The position numbers and the translations under genes are program-made. The notes under the pieces were generated by a model. It did not search any database. It was not told the DNA's origin and saw only the letters and a list, made by a program, of their open reading frames with translations. Of a stretch of 9,546 nt of DNA, positions 1 to 5,634 are shown one piece after another (the stretch's first letter is position 1; the number at the start of each line of letters is the position of its first letter). Source of the stretch: URNF01 sp045594105 (lineage in GTDB: Bacteria; Bacillota; Clostridia; Oscillospirales; Acutalibacteraceae); contig JAZNXY010000101.1 in NCBI GenBank assembly GCA_045594105.1, forward strand, positions 1 to 9,546, given 5' to 3'.

Positions 1-1154
1 CGGCTCATTTTGTCTACATTAAGGTAAATATCGCCTTCTAACCACACCTGAATATCCACATCGGACATTTTGGAAAGCGGGTCAAGACCCTCATTTTCTG
101 CATAAATACCACGTACCAAATCAATCGGTTCAAAGTCCTCGTAATAGGTCTTGAGGATTTTGCGTTTTTCGTCCTCCTTCATAATATTGGTGTTACCAAC
201 GTAGAAGGTTTTTAGGTTATCGCCGTATCTTTCGGCGTTGCGATACATATTGTAGCCGCCGAAAAACTCGTCAGCACCTTCGCCCGAATAACAAATGCCC
301 GTACCCTTGGCGGTGGCGATACAGCCGAGTGCAAAAGCAACAGCCGAAGCATCACCCAAGGGCTGCTCCATATTGTACATCACATACGGCACGATATCAA
401 AATACATTTCGGGCGTGATAACACAGCGGTTAAACTTTCTGCCTAAAATATCTGCGGTTTCTTTGGCAAGCCCCGATTCGTCGAGGCGGCTGTCATCATA
501 ACCGCAACTGTTACAGGCGGATGCATCTGACATGGCTAAAACATATGAGGAATCCACACCGCCCGATAAAAAGCTTTCTACATACTCATCGTCTGTTTTT
601 ACTTCCTGCATGATGGTTTGCAGGGTGCTGTGGATTTCATCTGCCCATTGCTCTAGTGTTTTGGACGTATCAGGGGAGAAGGTGGGCTTAAAATAACGGG
701 TGATCTCGACGTTGCCGTTTTTGAAGGTCATATATCGGCCCGGTAACAGCTTTTTAACACCTTTGAAAAAGGTTTCCTCGCCGGTAGTATAGGTCATTGT
801 GAGGTATATTTGCAGCATTTTTTGGTTCAGCTCTTTTTTGAAGCCGTCACCTTCCATAATTTCACGAATGGTGGTGCCGTACAGCAGCTTACCGTCTTCG
901 GTTACGTAATAGTAAAACGGCTTTGTACCAAATTGGTCACGCAGACAGAACAGCATGTCCTGCTCGCTGTCATAGATAGCAAAGCTGAACATACCGTAAA
1001 TATGGTTTGCCATTTCACCACCCCATTTTTGATAGGCGGCAATAAGGATCTCGGTTTCCTTTTGTTCACGCGGCAAAGAGGGGTCAACACCCAATTCTTC
1101 GCATAAGGCCTTGTGATTGCGGATATGACCGCTGTATTTTTTTAATTCTAACAT
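1..1154 (-). CDS. asnB: Asparagine synthetase, AsnB family, lacking the front half of the glutaminase domain (3' end off window)
   Basis: This gene encodes an ATP-dependent asparagine synthetase that amidates aspartate through a beta-aspartyl-AMP intermediate. There are 384 complete codons here, and the C-terminus lies beyond the left edge. Residues about 7-115 match the second half of a class II glutamine amidotransferase domain. The synthetase domain follows, with the ATP pyrophosphatase loop SGGVDSS at 197-203, YNMEQPLGDAS at 260-270 and SGEGADEFFGG at 290-300. The usual N-terminal MCGI with the Cys nucleophile is absent. The canonical NGE motif is replaced by SGH at 8-10, so the glutamine pocket looks lost. 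The start is well supported by a GAGGTG ribosome binding site at 1159-1164, a promoter just upstream and an in-frame TGA at 1191-1193. No missing N-terminus can be read in the 150-bp intergenic region. I infer use of free ammonia or of ammonia from a partner enzyme. Asparagine synthetase-like family membership is secure; the exact product is less so. Confidence 0.88.
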   Translation of the reverse strand, partial: MLELKKYSGHIRNHKALCEELGVDPSLPREQKETEILIAAYQKWGGEMANHIYGMFSFAIYDSEQDMLFCLRDQFGTKPFYYYVTEDGKLLYGTTIREIMEGDGFKKELNQKMLQIYLTMTYTTGEETFFKGVKKLLPGRYMTFKNGNVEITRYFKPTFSPDTSKTLEQWADEIHSTLQTIMQEVKTDDEYVESFLSGGVDSSYVLAMSDASACNSCGYDDSRLDESGLAKETADILGRKFNRCVITPEMYFDIVPYVMYNMEQPLGDASAVAFALGCIATAKGTGICYSGEGADEFFGGYNMYRNAERYGDNLKTFYVGNTNIMKEDEKRKILKTYYEDFEPIDLVRGIYAENEGLDPLSKMSDVDIQVWLEGDIYLNVDKMS

Positions 1155-1184
1155 TTTACACCTCACGGTTATGTTGATAGAGAC

Positions 1185-1213
1185 AGTATATCACAAAATT
1201 GTATATGATTCAA
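1185..1213 (-). promoter_or_regulatory. Promoter of the asparagine synthetase gene
   Basis: On the minus strand a -35 box TTGAAT (1208-1213) and a -10 box TATACT (1185-1190) are separated by exactly 17 bp. The predicted start of transcription is near 1178, giving a leader of about 24 nt that contains only the ribosome binding site. The promoter confirms that translation starts at 1154 and leaves no room for a longer N-terminus. Confidence 0.75.
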
Positions 1214-1237
1214 CATATATATGCTTGTAAAAAAATA

Positions 1238-1267
1238 TTGCTTTTTGTATTGTTCTTATGGTACTAT
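1238..1267 (+). promoter_or_regulatory. Possible promoter of the HAD phosphatase gene
   Basis: A TTGCTT box at 1238-1243 and a TACTAT box at 1262-1267 are separated by 18 bp in the AT-rich divergent region. The match is moderate, and TATAAC (1265-1270) or TATGAT (1276-1281) could serve as -10 instead. Some promoter must lie here because the upstream gene is divergent. Confidence 0.4.
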
Positions 1268-1304
1268 AACTTCGTTATGATTATACATTAGGTGGTAAAA
1301 ACAG

Positions 1305-1943
1305 ATGAAAAAACACTATTTATTTGATTTTGACGGCACTCTCGTAGACTCGATGCCTATCTACGGTGCGTTGATGCTGCGTATTTTAGACGAGCATCAT
1401 ATCACATACGGCGATGACATTATAAAAATCATTACGCCTCTTGGCTTTACAGGTACAGCCAAGTATTTTATCGGTATGGGCATGCAACGTTCGCAAGAGG
1501 AACTGATCGCCTTAATGCTTCGCTATGCCATAGATGCCTACACCAATGACGTGCCCGCTAAAAGTAACGTCATATCTGTTTTACACGAGTTAAAAAAACA
1601 CGGTGCAGGGTTACACGTGCTGACTGCCAGCCCGCACGACACATTAGATCCTTGTCTCAAACGGTTGGAGATATACGATTTGTTCGACAACGTATGGTCC
1701 TGTGAAGATTTCAAAACCACCAAGGCCGACCCCGAAATCTACCGCTTGGCAGCACAGAAAATCGGTGCCGATATAGCGGATGTTTTGTTCCTGGACGATA
1801 ATTACAATGCCGATAAGACCGCAAAGCAAGCCGGTATGCAGGTGTGCGGCGTATATGATGCGTCTTCAGAAGAATATACCGCAGAAATTAAAGCGGTAGC
1901 CGATTATTACATTACCGATTTTTCGGAGTTGTTGGATATATAA
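1305..1943 (+). CDS. HAD-superfamily hydrolase, phosphoglycolate phosphatase/beta-phosphoglucomutase-like
   Basis: This 212-residue cytosolic hydrolase of the haloacid dehalogenase superfamily carries all four motifs. Motif I is DFDGT at 8-12, with nucleophile Asp8 and acid/base Asp10. Motif II is Thr107 in LTASP, motif III is Lys140 in TKADPEIY, and motif IV is the Asp164-Asp165 pair in LFLDDN, followed by Asp170. Residues about 15-85 form the helical cap (C1 type), as in phosphoglycolate phosphatases and phosphosugar phosphatases. The substrate is probably a small phosphorylated metabolite but cannot be read from the sequence. Length is normal for the family. An AGGTGG ribosome binding site at 1290-1295 lies 9 nt before the ATG. 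The gene is transcribed alone, diverges from the asparagine synthetase gene and converges on the transporter gene across a shared terminator. Confidence 0.88.
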   Translation: MKKHYLFDFDGTLVDSMPIYGALMLRILDEHHITYGDDIIKIITPLGFTGTAKYFIGMGMQRSQEELIALMLRYAIDAYTNDVPAKSNVISVLHELKKHGAGLHVLTASPHDTLDPCLKRLEIYDLFDNVWSCEDFKTTKADPEIYRLAAQKIGADIADVLFLDDNYNADKTAKQAGMQVCGVYDASSEEYTAEIKAVADYYITDFSELLDI

Positions 1944-1944
1944 T

Positions 1945-1974
1945 AAAAAAGACCACCCGCAGGTGGTCTTTTTT
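1945..1974. terminator. Bidirectional Rho-independent terminator between the HAD and DMT genes
   Basis: The arms GACCACC (1951-1957) and GGTGGTC (1962-1968) enclose a CGCA loop. They are flanked by six A (1945-1950) and six T (1969-1974), so the hairpin can extend to 13 bp and acts as an intrinsic terminator on both strands. It starts one base after the HAD stop codon. Its T-tract overlaps the stop codon of the convergent transporter gene. Confidence 0.9.
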
Positions 1975-2851
1975 ATTTTCTTCTTTCGGGCAACTCGCTG
2001 ATTAAAGCCGCGCCTAACACCAAAACGGCACCGACAGCTGTATACACCGTAAACGGTTCTTGCAGTACGGTGGCGGACAAAATCACTGCAATAATCGGGT
2101 CTGTGTAACTGAAAATGGCGGTGGTCTGCGCAGGAATGAATTGCATAGCACCGAAATACATTGCATACGCAACGCCCGTATGTACGACACCGACAACAGC
2201 TAATAAAATCCAGGCAGCAGGTGAAATGGCAAGTGAGGTACCACGTTCTGTCAGTAAACAGTAGGGAATCATCACGGCTGCTGCTGCAGCTAACTGTACA
2301 ACCGTCTTATCGTATGCGCCGATATCTTTGATTTTTGTGTTCATCAATACGACACTTGCATACAAGACGGCCGCACCGAGACCTAATAAAACACCACGTA
2401 ATTCTGCAAAGGAATGGATACCCGTCTGCAACACGCCCGAAACAAACACCATACCGATAAGGGCAATCAACACACACAAGGTCTTTTTTAACGAGAGCTT
2501 TTCTTTGAGCAGAACAGGAGATGCGATTACCACGAAAAGCGGTGCCATATAATAGCAAAGTGTAGCGGTGGCAACGGTGCTAAAACGGTAGGATTCGAAT
2601 AAAAGCACCCAGTTAAGACCAATGCATCCGCCCGATATGAGAAGCAGAGGCAGGTTTTTGCGAATGGCGCTTTTATTGACGCCTTTGCGGGTGCACAGCA
2701 TAACAAGCAGGAGAAAAACCGAACCGATGATACCGCGTGAAAGGGCGATCATGCCGGACGGCAACGGAATATAACGCACGAAAATGCCAATGGTACCGAA
2801 AATGCCCATAGCACCTATAAGCTGTGCAAGAGAGGTGTATTGTTTTTTCAT
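1973..2851 (-). CDS. DMT/EamA-family transporter with ten predicted membrane segments
   Basis: This 292-residue integral membrane protein belongs to the drug/metabolite transporter superfamily. It has two EamA repeats, at about 8-140 and 150-285, and roughly ten hydrophobic helices. The end of each repeat carries the same pattern: tyrosine, then proline, then a glutamate just after a hydrophobic helix (Tyr101/Pro104/Glu117 and Tyr249/Pro252/Glu265). The family exports or imports small metabolites such as amino acids, nucleosides or drugs; the substrate is unknown here. The frame is open back to an ATG at 2911, but that codon lies inside the -35 box and the ATG at 2884 lies inside the -10 box. 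The real start is therefore 2851, with AGGA at 2860-2863 placed 8 nt upstream. The gene is monocistronic, with its own promoter and terminator. Confidence 0.9.
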   Translation of the reverse strand: MKKQYTSLAQLIGAMGIFGTIGIFVRYIPLPSGMIALSRGIIGSVFLLLVMLCTRKGVNKSAIRKNLPLLLISGGCIGLNWVLLFESYRFSTVATATLCYYMAPLFVVIASPVLLKEKLSLKKTLCVLIALIGMVFVSGVLQTGIHSFAELRGVLLGLGAAVLYASVVLMNTKIKDIGAYDKTVVQLAAAAAVMIPYCLLTERGTSLAISPAAWILLAVVGVVHTGVAYAMYFGAMQFIPAQTTAIFSYTDPIIAVILSATVLQEPFTVYTAVGAVLVLGAALISELPERRK

Positions 2852-2882
2852 ATAATCTGTCCTTTTTTGCAATATACAAGTC

Positions 2883-2911
2883 ATTTTAGGTAATATCCGG
2901 TTAAAAGTCAA
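2883..2911 (-). promoter_or_regulatory. Promoter of the DMT transporter gene
   Basis: On the minus strand a -35 box TTGACT (2906-2911) and a -10 box TAAAAT (2883-2888) are separated by 17 bp. Transcription should begin near 2876. This excludes the two upstream in-frame ATG codons and sets the start at 2851. Confidence 0.8.
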
Positions 2912-3012
2912 TGGGTTTGGCTCAAAATATGGTTTTTGTGATATTCTGAACGTACAAAAGAGTTATCAAACGCAGAATTACGAAAATAATGATAATTTTT
3001 GTGAAAAAAGGC

Positions 3013-3041
3013 TTGATTTTTTGAATTGAATCTGTTATTAT
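3013..3041 (+). promoter_or_regulatory. Promoter of rpmB
   Basis: A -35 box TTGATT (3013-3018) and a -10 box TATTAT (3036-3041) are separated by 17 bp, and a TG dinucleotide one base before the -10 gives an extended -10. The transcript start is predicted near 3048. The promoter diverges from that of the transporter gene, and the intervening AT-rich stretch (2912-3012) holds nothing else I can identify. Confidence 0.8.
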
Positions 3042-3076
3042 ACGACTGTTGCTTATCAAAGAAGGAGGTGCAGACC

Positions 3077-3265
3077 ATGGCGAAATGTGATATCTGCGGC
3101 AAGAGTGTTGTGTTTGGTATTCAGGTTTCTCACTCTCATCGTCGTTCCAATCGTACCTGGAAGCCCAACATTAAGAAAGTAAAGGCCGTCGTTAACGGTT
3201 CTCCGAAGAGAATTTACGCCTGCACCCGTTGCTTGCGTTCGGGTAAGGTTACCCGTGCGGTCTGA
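3077..3265 (+). CDS. rpmB: Large ribosomal subunit protein bL28
   Basis: This 62-residue protein of the 50S subunit has the basic SHSHRRSNRTWKPN segment at 18-31 and a C-terminal LRSGKV motif, both typical of bL28. It is the zinc-binding (C+) form, with cysteine pairs Cys4/Cys7 and Cys49/Cys52. Some bacteria also carry a zinc-free paralogue; none is in this window. The frame is open further upstream to 3026, but that region includes the -10 box. The ATG at 3077 is preceded by a near-perfect AAGGAGGTG (3062-3070), so it is the start. The gene has its own promoter and terminator, consistent with high single-gene expression. Confidence 0.97.
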   Translation: MAKCDICGKSVVFGIQVSHSHRRSNRTWKPNIKKVKAVVNGSPKRIYACTRCLRSGKVTRAV

Positions 3266-3282
3266 TTGCCGAAAAATGTGTG

Positions 3283-3312
3283 AAAAAGAGAAGCGAAAGC
3301 TTCTCTTTTTTT
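3283..3312 (+). terminator. Intrinsic terminator after rpmB
   Basis: The arms AGAGAAGC (3287-3294) and GCTTCTCT (3299-3306) close a GAAA tetraloop. The stem can extend through flanking A and T runs and is followed by a T-tract. It lies 17 nt after the rpmB stop. The next promoter starts at once in or after the T-tract. Confidence 0.92.
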
Positions 3313-3313
3313 A

Positions 3314-3342
3314 TTGCTTTTTTTGGGGGAAAATGCTATTCT
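3314..3342 (+). promoter_or_regulatory. Promoter of the yfbR-like gene
   Basis: A TTGCTT box (3314-3319) and a TATTCT box (3337-3342) are spaced by 17 bp, with a TG one base before the -10. The predicted transcript start near 3349 coincides with the ribosome binding site, so the mRNA leader would be only about 12 nt. The promoter abuts the rpmB terminator. Confidence 0.65.
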
Positions 3343-3360
3343 AAAAAAGAGGTGAAGAAA

Positions 3361-3945
3361 ATGAAGAATGCTTTTTTTGGTGCATTGATGCGTATGAAAT
3401 ATATCACACGTTGGGCACTGATGCGAAATACATATCCCGAAAATATATGTGAACACTCTTATGACGTGGCTGTGTTGGTGCACGCTTTGGCGGAATTGGA
3501 AAATACACGCTTTGGCGGGGACGTGAATGTTGAAAAAGCGGTGATGATTGCTTTGTATCACGATCTGCCCGAAATATTAACAGGGGATATGCCTACACCT
3601 ATCAAGTACACCAATCCCGCTATGAAAGAAGCATATAAGCAGGTGGAAAAAGGAGCGAAAGTTTCGATTCTGAGTTTGCTGCCTGATGATTTGCGAGATC
3701 GGTATGCTGCGTTGTTATCGCCCGATCATGCATATGCTGCGGAAAAGCGATTTGTGAAGGCGGCGGACAAACTGTCCGCACTTATCAAATGCGAAGAAGA
3801 ATTGAAGCAGGGGAACATGGAGTTTAAGAGTGCGAGAGATGCAACAGAACAACGTTTGCGGGAAATGCAGATAAAAGCTGTAGACTGTTTTCTGGATGAA
3901 TTTCTGCCACCCTGCCGTATGACCCTTGACGAGCAACAAAGTTAA
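3361..3945 (+). CDS. yfbR: HD-domain 5'-deoxynucleotidase, YfbR family
   Basis: This 194-residue cytosolic phosphohydrolase aligns from end to end with E. coli YfbR (about 199 residues). YfbR removes the 5' phosphate from deoxyribonucleoside monophosphates using a divalent metal. The metal-binding HD set is visible: His32 in the CEHS motif, His67-Asp68 in YHDLPE, and Asp136 in KAADKLSA. The substrate-side Arg17-Trp18 (ITRW) and the TGDMPTPIKY segment (74-83) are also kept. I chose the ATG at 3361 because GAGGTG (3349-3354) sits 6 nt before it; the frame stays open upstream to 3280, but that part covers the rpmB terminator and the promoter. The role is dNMP turnover. The purine gene guaB follows but has its own promoter, so co-regulation is not shown. 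Confidence 0.93.
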   Translation: MKNAFFGALMRMKYITRWALMRNTYPENICEHSYDVAVLVHALAELENTRFGGDVNVEKAVMIALYHDLPEILTGDMPTPIKYTNPAMKEAYKQVEKGAKVSILSLLPDDLRDRYAALLSPDHAYAAEKRFVKAADKLSALIKCEEELKQGNMEFKSARDATEQRLREMQIKAVDCFLDEFLPPCRMTLDEQQS

Positions 3946-3947
3946 AG

Positions 3948-3973
3948 AAAAAACTGCATTTTTTGCGTTTTTT
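3948..3973 (+). terminator. Weak candidate terminator after yfbR
   Basis: Two bases after the yfbR stop, AAAAAAC (3948-3954) can pair with GTTTTTT (3967-3973). An inner GCA/TGC pair (3956-3958 with 3964-3966) and a bulged T complete the hairpin. It is rich in A-T pairs and therefore weak, but it lies between the stop and the next promoter. Confidence 0.4.
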
Positions 3974-3975
3974 GC

Positions 3976-4004
3976 TTGACGCGTAAAGGGTAATATGTTA
4001 GAAT
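3976..4004 (+). promoter_or_regulatory. Promoter of guaB
   Basis: A TTGACG box (3976-3981) and a TAGAAT box (3999-4004) are separated by 17 bp, with a TGT extension just before the -10. The transcript start is predicted near 4011, giving a leader of about 62 nt that contains a GC-rich hairpin. Confidence 0.85.
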
Positions 4005-4020
4005 AACAAAAATATTCAGC

Positions 4021-4045
4021 ACGGGCAGGAAACGGCCCGTTTGCC
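4021..4045 (+). promoter_or_regulatory. Hairpin in the guaB 5' leader with two exclusive foldings
   Basis: Fold 1 pairs ACGGGC (4021-4026) with GCCCGT (4035-4040). Fold 2 pairs AAACG (4030-4034) with CGTTT (4038-4042) and GGC (4024-4026) with GCC (4043-4045). The two use the same bases and cannot coexist. The ribosome binding site AAAGGAG (4058-4064) lies 13 nt beyond. I recognise no known riboswitch class here. A regulatory role is inference only. Confidence 0.35.
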
Positions 4046-4072
4046 GCACATAAAAGTAAAGGAGAAATCATT

Positions 4073-5284
4073 ATGGCCTATTATTTCAGTGAACCGTCTC
4101 ATACTTTCAGTGAGTACCTTCTGGTACCCGGGTATACCTCTCCTGAGTGTATTCCGGCGAACGTTTCTTTGAAAACCCCGTTAGTGAAATTCAAGAAGGG
4201 CGAAGAATCTGCTATCACCTTGAATATTCCGCTGGTTTCCGCAATTATGCAGTCGGTTTCTAACGATACTATGGCTATCGCTTTGGCAAAAGAAGGCGGT
4301 ATCTCCTTTATCTATGGCTCGCAGTCTATTGAAGACGAAGCGGCAATGGTAGCACGTGTGAAAAACTACAAAGCGGGCTTTGTTGTCAGCGACTCCAACC
4401 TCACCGAGGAAGATACTTTGGCGGACGTGCTTGCTTTGGTAGAGCGCACCGGTCACAACACCGTTGCCATTACCGATGATGGCACCCCCAACGGCAAACT
4501 CCGCGGCATTGTTACCAGCCGTGATTACCGTGTCAGCCGTATGGAAATGGACACCAAGGTAAAAGAGTTTATGACCCCCTTAGCATCTCTCATTACCGCA
4601 CCTGCAACCACTACCTTGAAAGAGGCCAACGATATTATTTGGGAACACAAGCTCAATTCCCTGCCGTTAGTCGATGAAAACGGTAAACTTTCCTATATGG
4701 TATTCCGTAAAGACTATTCTCAGCACAAAGAAAATCCGCAGGAAGTATTGGATGTGCAAAAGCGTTATTTGGTCGGTGCGGGTATCAACACTTTAGACTA
4801 CGAACAGCGTGTACCCGCTTTGGTTGAAGCTGGTGCGGACGTGCTGTGTATCGACTCTTCTGAGGGCTATTCCTGTTGGCAGGCAAAGACCTTGCAGTTT
4901 ATCCGTGAAAAATACGGTGATTCTGTGAAGGTTGGTGCAGGTAACGTTGTTGACCGCGATGGCTTTATGTTCCTTGCGGAAGCGGGTGCGGACTTTATTA
5001 AAGTCGGTATCGGCGGCGGCTCTATCTGTATCACCCGTGAACAGAAGGGTATCGGCCGTGGCCAGGCAACCGCACTTATCGACGTTGTTAATGCACGTAA
5101 CGAATATTTCGAGAAAACCGGTGTGTATATTCCTGTTTGCTCCGATGGCGGTATCGTACACGACTATCATATGACCTTGGCTCTTGCAATGGGTGCAGAT
5201 TTCATTATGCTTGGTCGTTACTTTGCCCGCTTTGATGAAAGCCCGACCAACAAACTCAATATCAACGGCACCTATGTGAAGTAA
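4073..5284 (+). CDS. guaB: IMP dehydrogenase, interrupted by an in-frame TAA at codon 404
   Basis: IMP dehydrogenase oxidises IMP to XMP with NAD+, the first committed step of GMP synthesis. The 403 residues before the stop contain the N-terminal part of the barrel, a CBS pair at about 100-215, and the rest of the barrel. Asp261 (CIDSSEG), the GIGGGSICITRE loop with catalytic Cys319, and Asp358 (CSDGG) are all present. TAA at 5282-5284 ends the frame just before the mobile flap, whose Arg-Tyr pair is needed for hydrolysis of the enzyme-XMP adduct. The sequence beyond it continues in the same frame (listed separately). The truncated product should therefore be inactive unless the stop is read through. 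The ATG is well set, with AAAGGAG at 4058-4064 and 8 nt spacing. By my count the active-site positions match the numbering recalled for Tritrichomonas foetus IMPDH (Cys319, Asp358). A long open frame on the opposite strand (4793-5539) is a coding shadow. Confidence 0.93.
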   Translation: MAYYFSEPSHTFSEYLLVPGYTSPECIPANVSLKTPLVKFKKGEESAITLNIPLVSAIMQSVSNDTMAIALAKEGGISFIYGSQSIEDEAAMVARVKNYKAGFVVSDSNLTEEDTLADVLALVERTGHNTVAITDDGTPNGKLRGIVTSRDYRVSRMEMDTKVKEFMTPLASLITAPATTTLKEANDIIWEHKLNSLPLVDENGKLSYMVFRKDYSQHKENPQEVLDVQKRYLVGAGINTLDYEQRVPALVEAGADVLCIDSSEGYSCWQAKTLQFIREKYGDSVKVGAGNVVDRDGFMFLAEAGADFIKVGIGGGSICITREQKGIGRGQATALIDVVNARNEYFEKTGVYIPVCSDGGIVHDYHMTLALAMGADFIMLGRYFARFDESPTNKLNINGTYVK

Positions 5285-5584
5285 TGTTGGGGCGAAGGTT
5301 CTAACCGTGCACGTAACTGGCAGCGTTATGACCTCGGCGGCAAAGCAAAGCTGTCCTTCGAAGAAGGCGTTGATTCCTATGTTGAGTATGCCGGCTCGCT
5401 GCGTGATAATGTTGCAAAGAGTTTGTATAAAGTGAAATCCACTATGTGCAACTGCGGCGTTATCAACATTCCCGATCTGCAGAGAGAAGCGAAGATGACC
5501 TTGGTATCCTCTACAAGTATTGTGGAGGGCGGCTACCATGACGTTATTCTGAAGAGCAGCGCAGGCACACCGTTCGGGAGATAA
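5285..5584 (+). pseudogene. guaB: C-terminal flap and tail of IMP dehydrogenase beyond the in-frame stop
   Basis: These 99 codons plus TAA follow the in-frame stop of guaB without any change of frame. They encode the rest of a standard-length (503-residue) IMP dehydrogenase. The flap is seen as WGEGSNRARNWQRY, with Arg418 and Tyr419 if the stop counts as residue 404. It is followed by LSFEEGVDSYVEYAG, the STMCNCG segment and the SSTSIVEGG segment near the C-terminus. No second stop or frameshift occurs, and codon choice resembles the part before the stop. The family normally has Glu-Tyr at 404-405, so GAA to TAA (one base) plus Tyr to Cys would explain the change. No ribosome binding site precedes any in-frame start here, so independent translation is unlikely. 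It is a fresh lesion, a sequence error or a readthrough product. Confidence 0.85.
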
Positions 5585-5594
5585 GAATACATGA

Positions 5595-5630
5595 AAAAGC
5601 CGACATAGACGTTTGTCTGTGTCGGCTTTT
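5595..5630. terminator. Bidirectional terminator between guaB and the NERD gene
   Basis: A 16-bp stem joins 5595-5610 with 5615-5630 around a GTTT loop; every position pairs, with one G-U wobble. A and T runs flank it on both sides. It begins 10 nt after the end of the full guaB frame and lies 4 nt from the stop of the convergent gene, so it serves both. Confidence 0.93.
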
Positions 5631-5634
5631 ACTT

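Noticed and set aside
810..1106. Plus-strand open frame of 98 codons at the start of the asparagine synthetase region
   Set aside because: It is antisense to well-conserved synthetase coding sequence and shows no domain or ribosome binding site.
2852..2911. Longer N-terminus for the DMT transporter starting at 2911
   Set aside because: The ATG codons at 2911 and 2884 fall inside the -35 and -10 boxes of a strong promoter, while 2851 has a well-spaced ribosome binding site and matches the usual N-terminus of the family.
3280..3360. Longer N-terminus for yfbR starting at 3280
   Set aside because: The extension is encoded by the rpmB terminator and the promoter, and the YfbR family begins near MKNAFF at 3361.
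3214..3561. Minus-strand open frame of 115 codons opposite the end of rpmB and the start of yfbR
   Set aside because: It spans a terminator and two well-supported plus-strand genes and has no convincing start signal.
5282..5284. Reassignment of TAA to an amino acid in this organism
   Set aside because: The HAD, transporter, yfbR and NERD genes and the full guaB frame all end in TAA at the expected family length, next to terminators.
5284..5304. Overlapping TAATG restart at the guaB stop, as in coupled genes
   Set aside because: The ATG at 5284-5286 is in another frame and meets a stop after six codons, so it cannot express the C-terminal part.
4793..5539. Open frame of 248 codons on the minus strand, opposite guaB
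   Set aside because: It lies wholly antisense to strong IMP dehydrogenase coding sequence, has no ribosome binding site, and its translation shows no known domain. It is a shadow of third-position codon bias.
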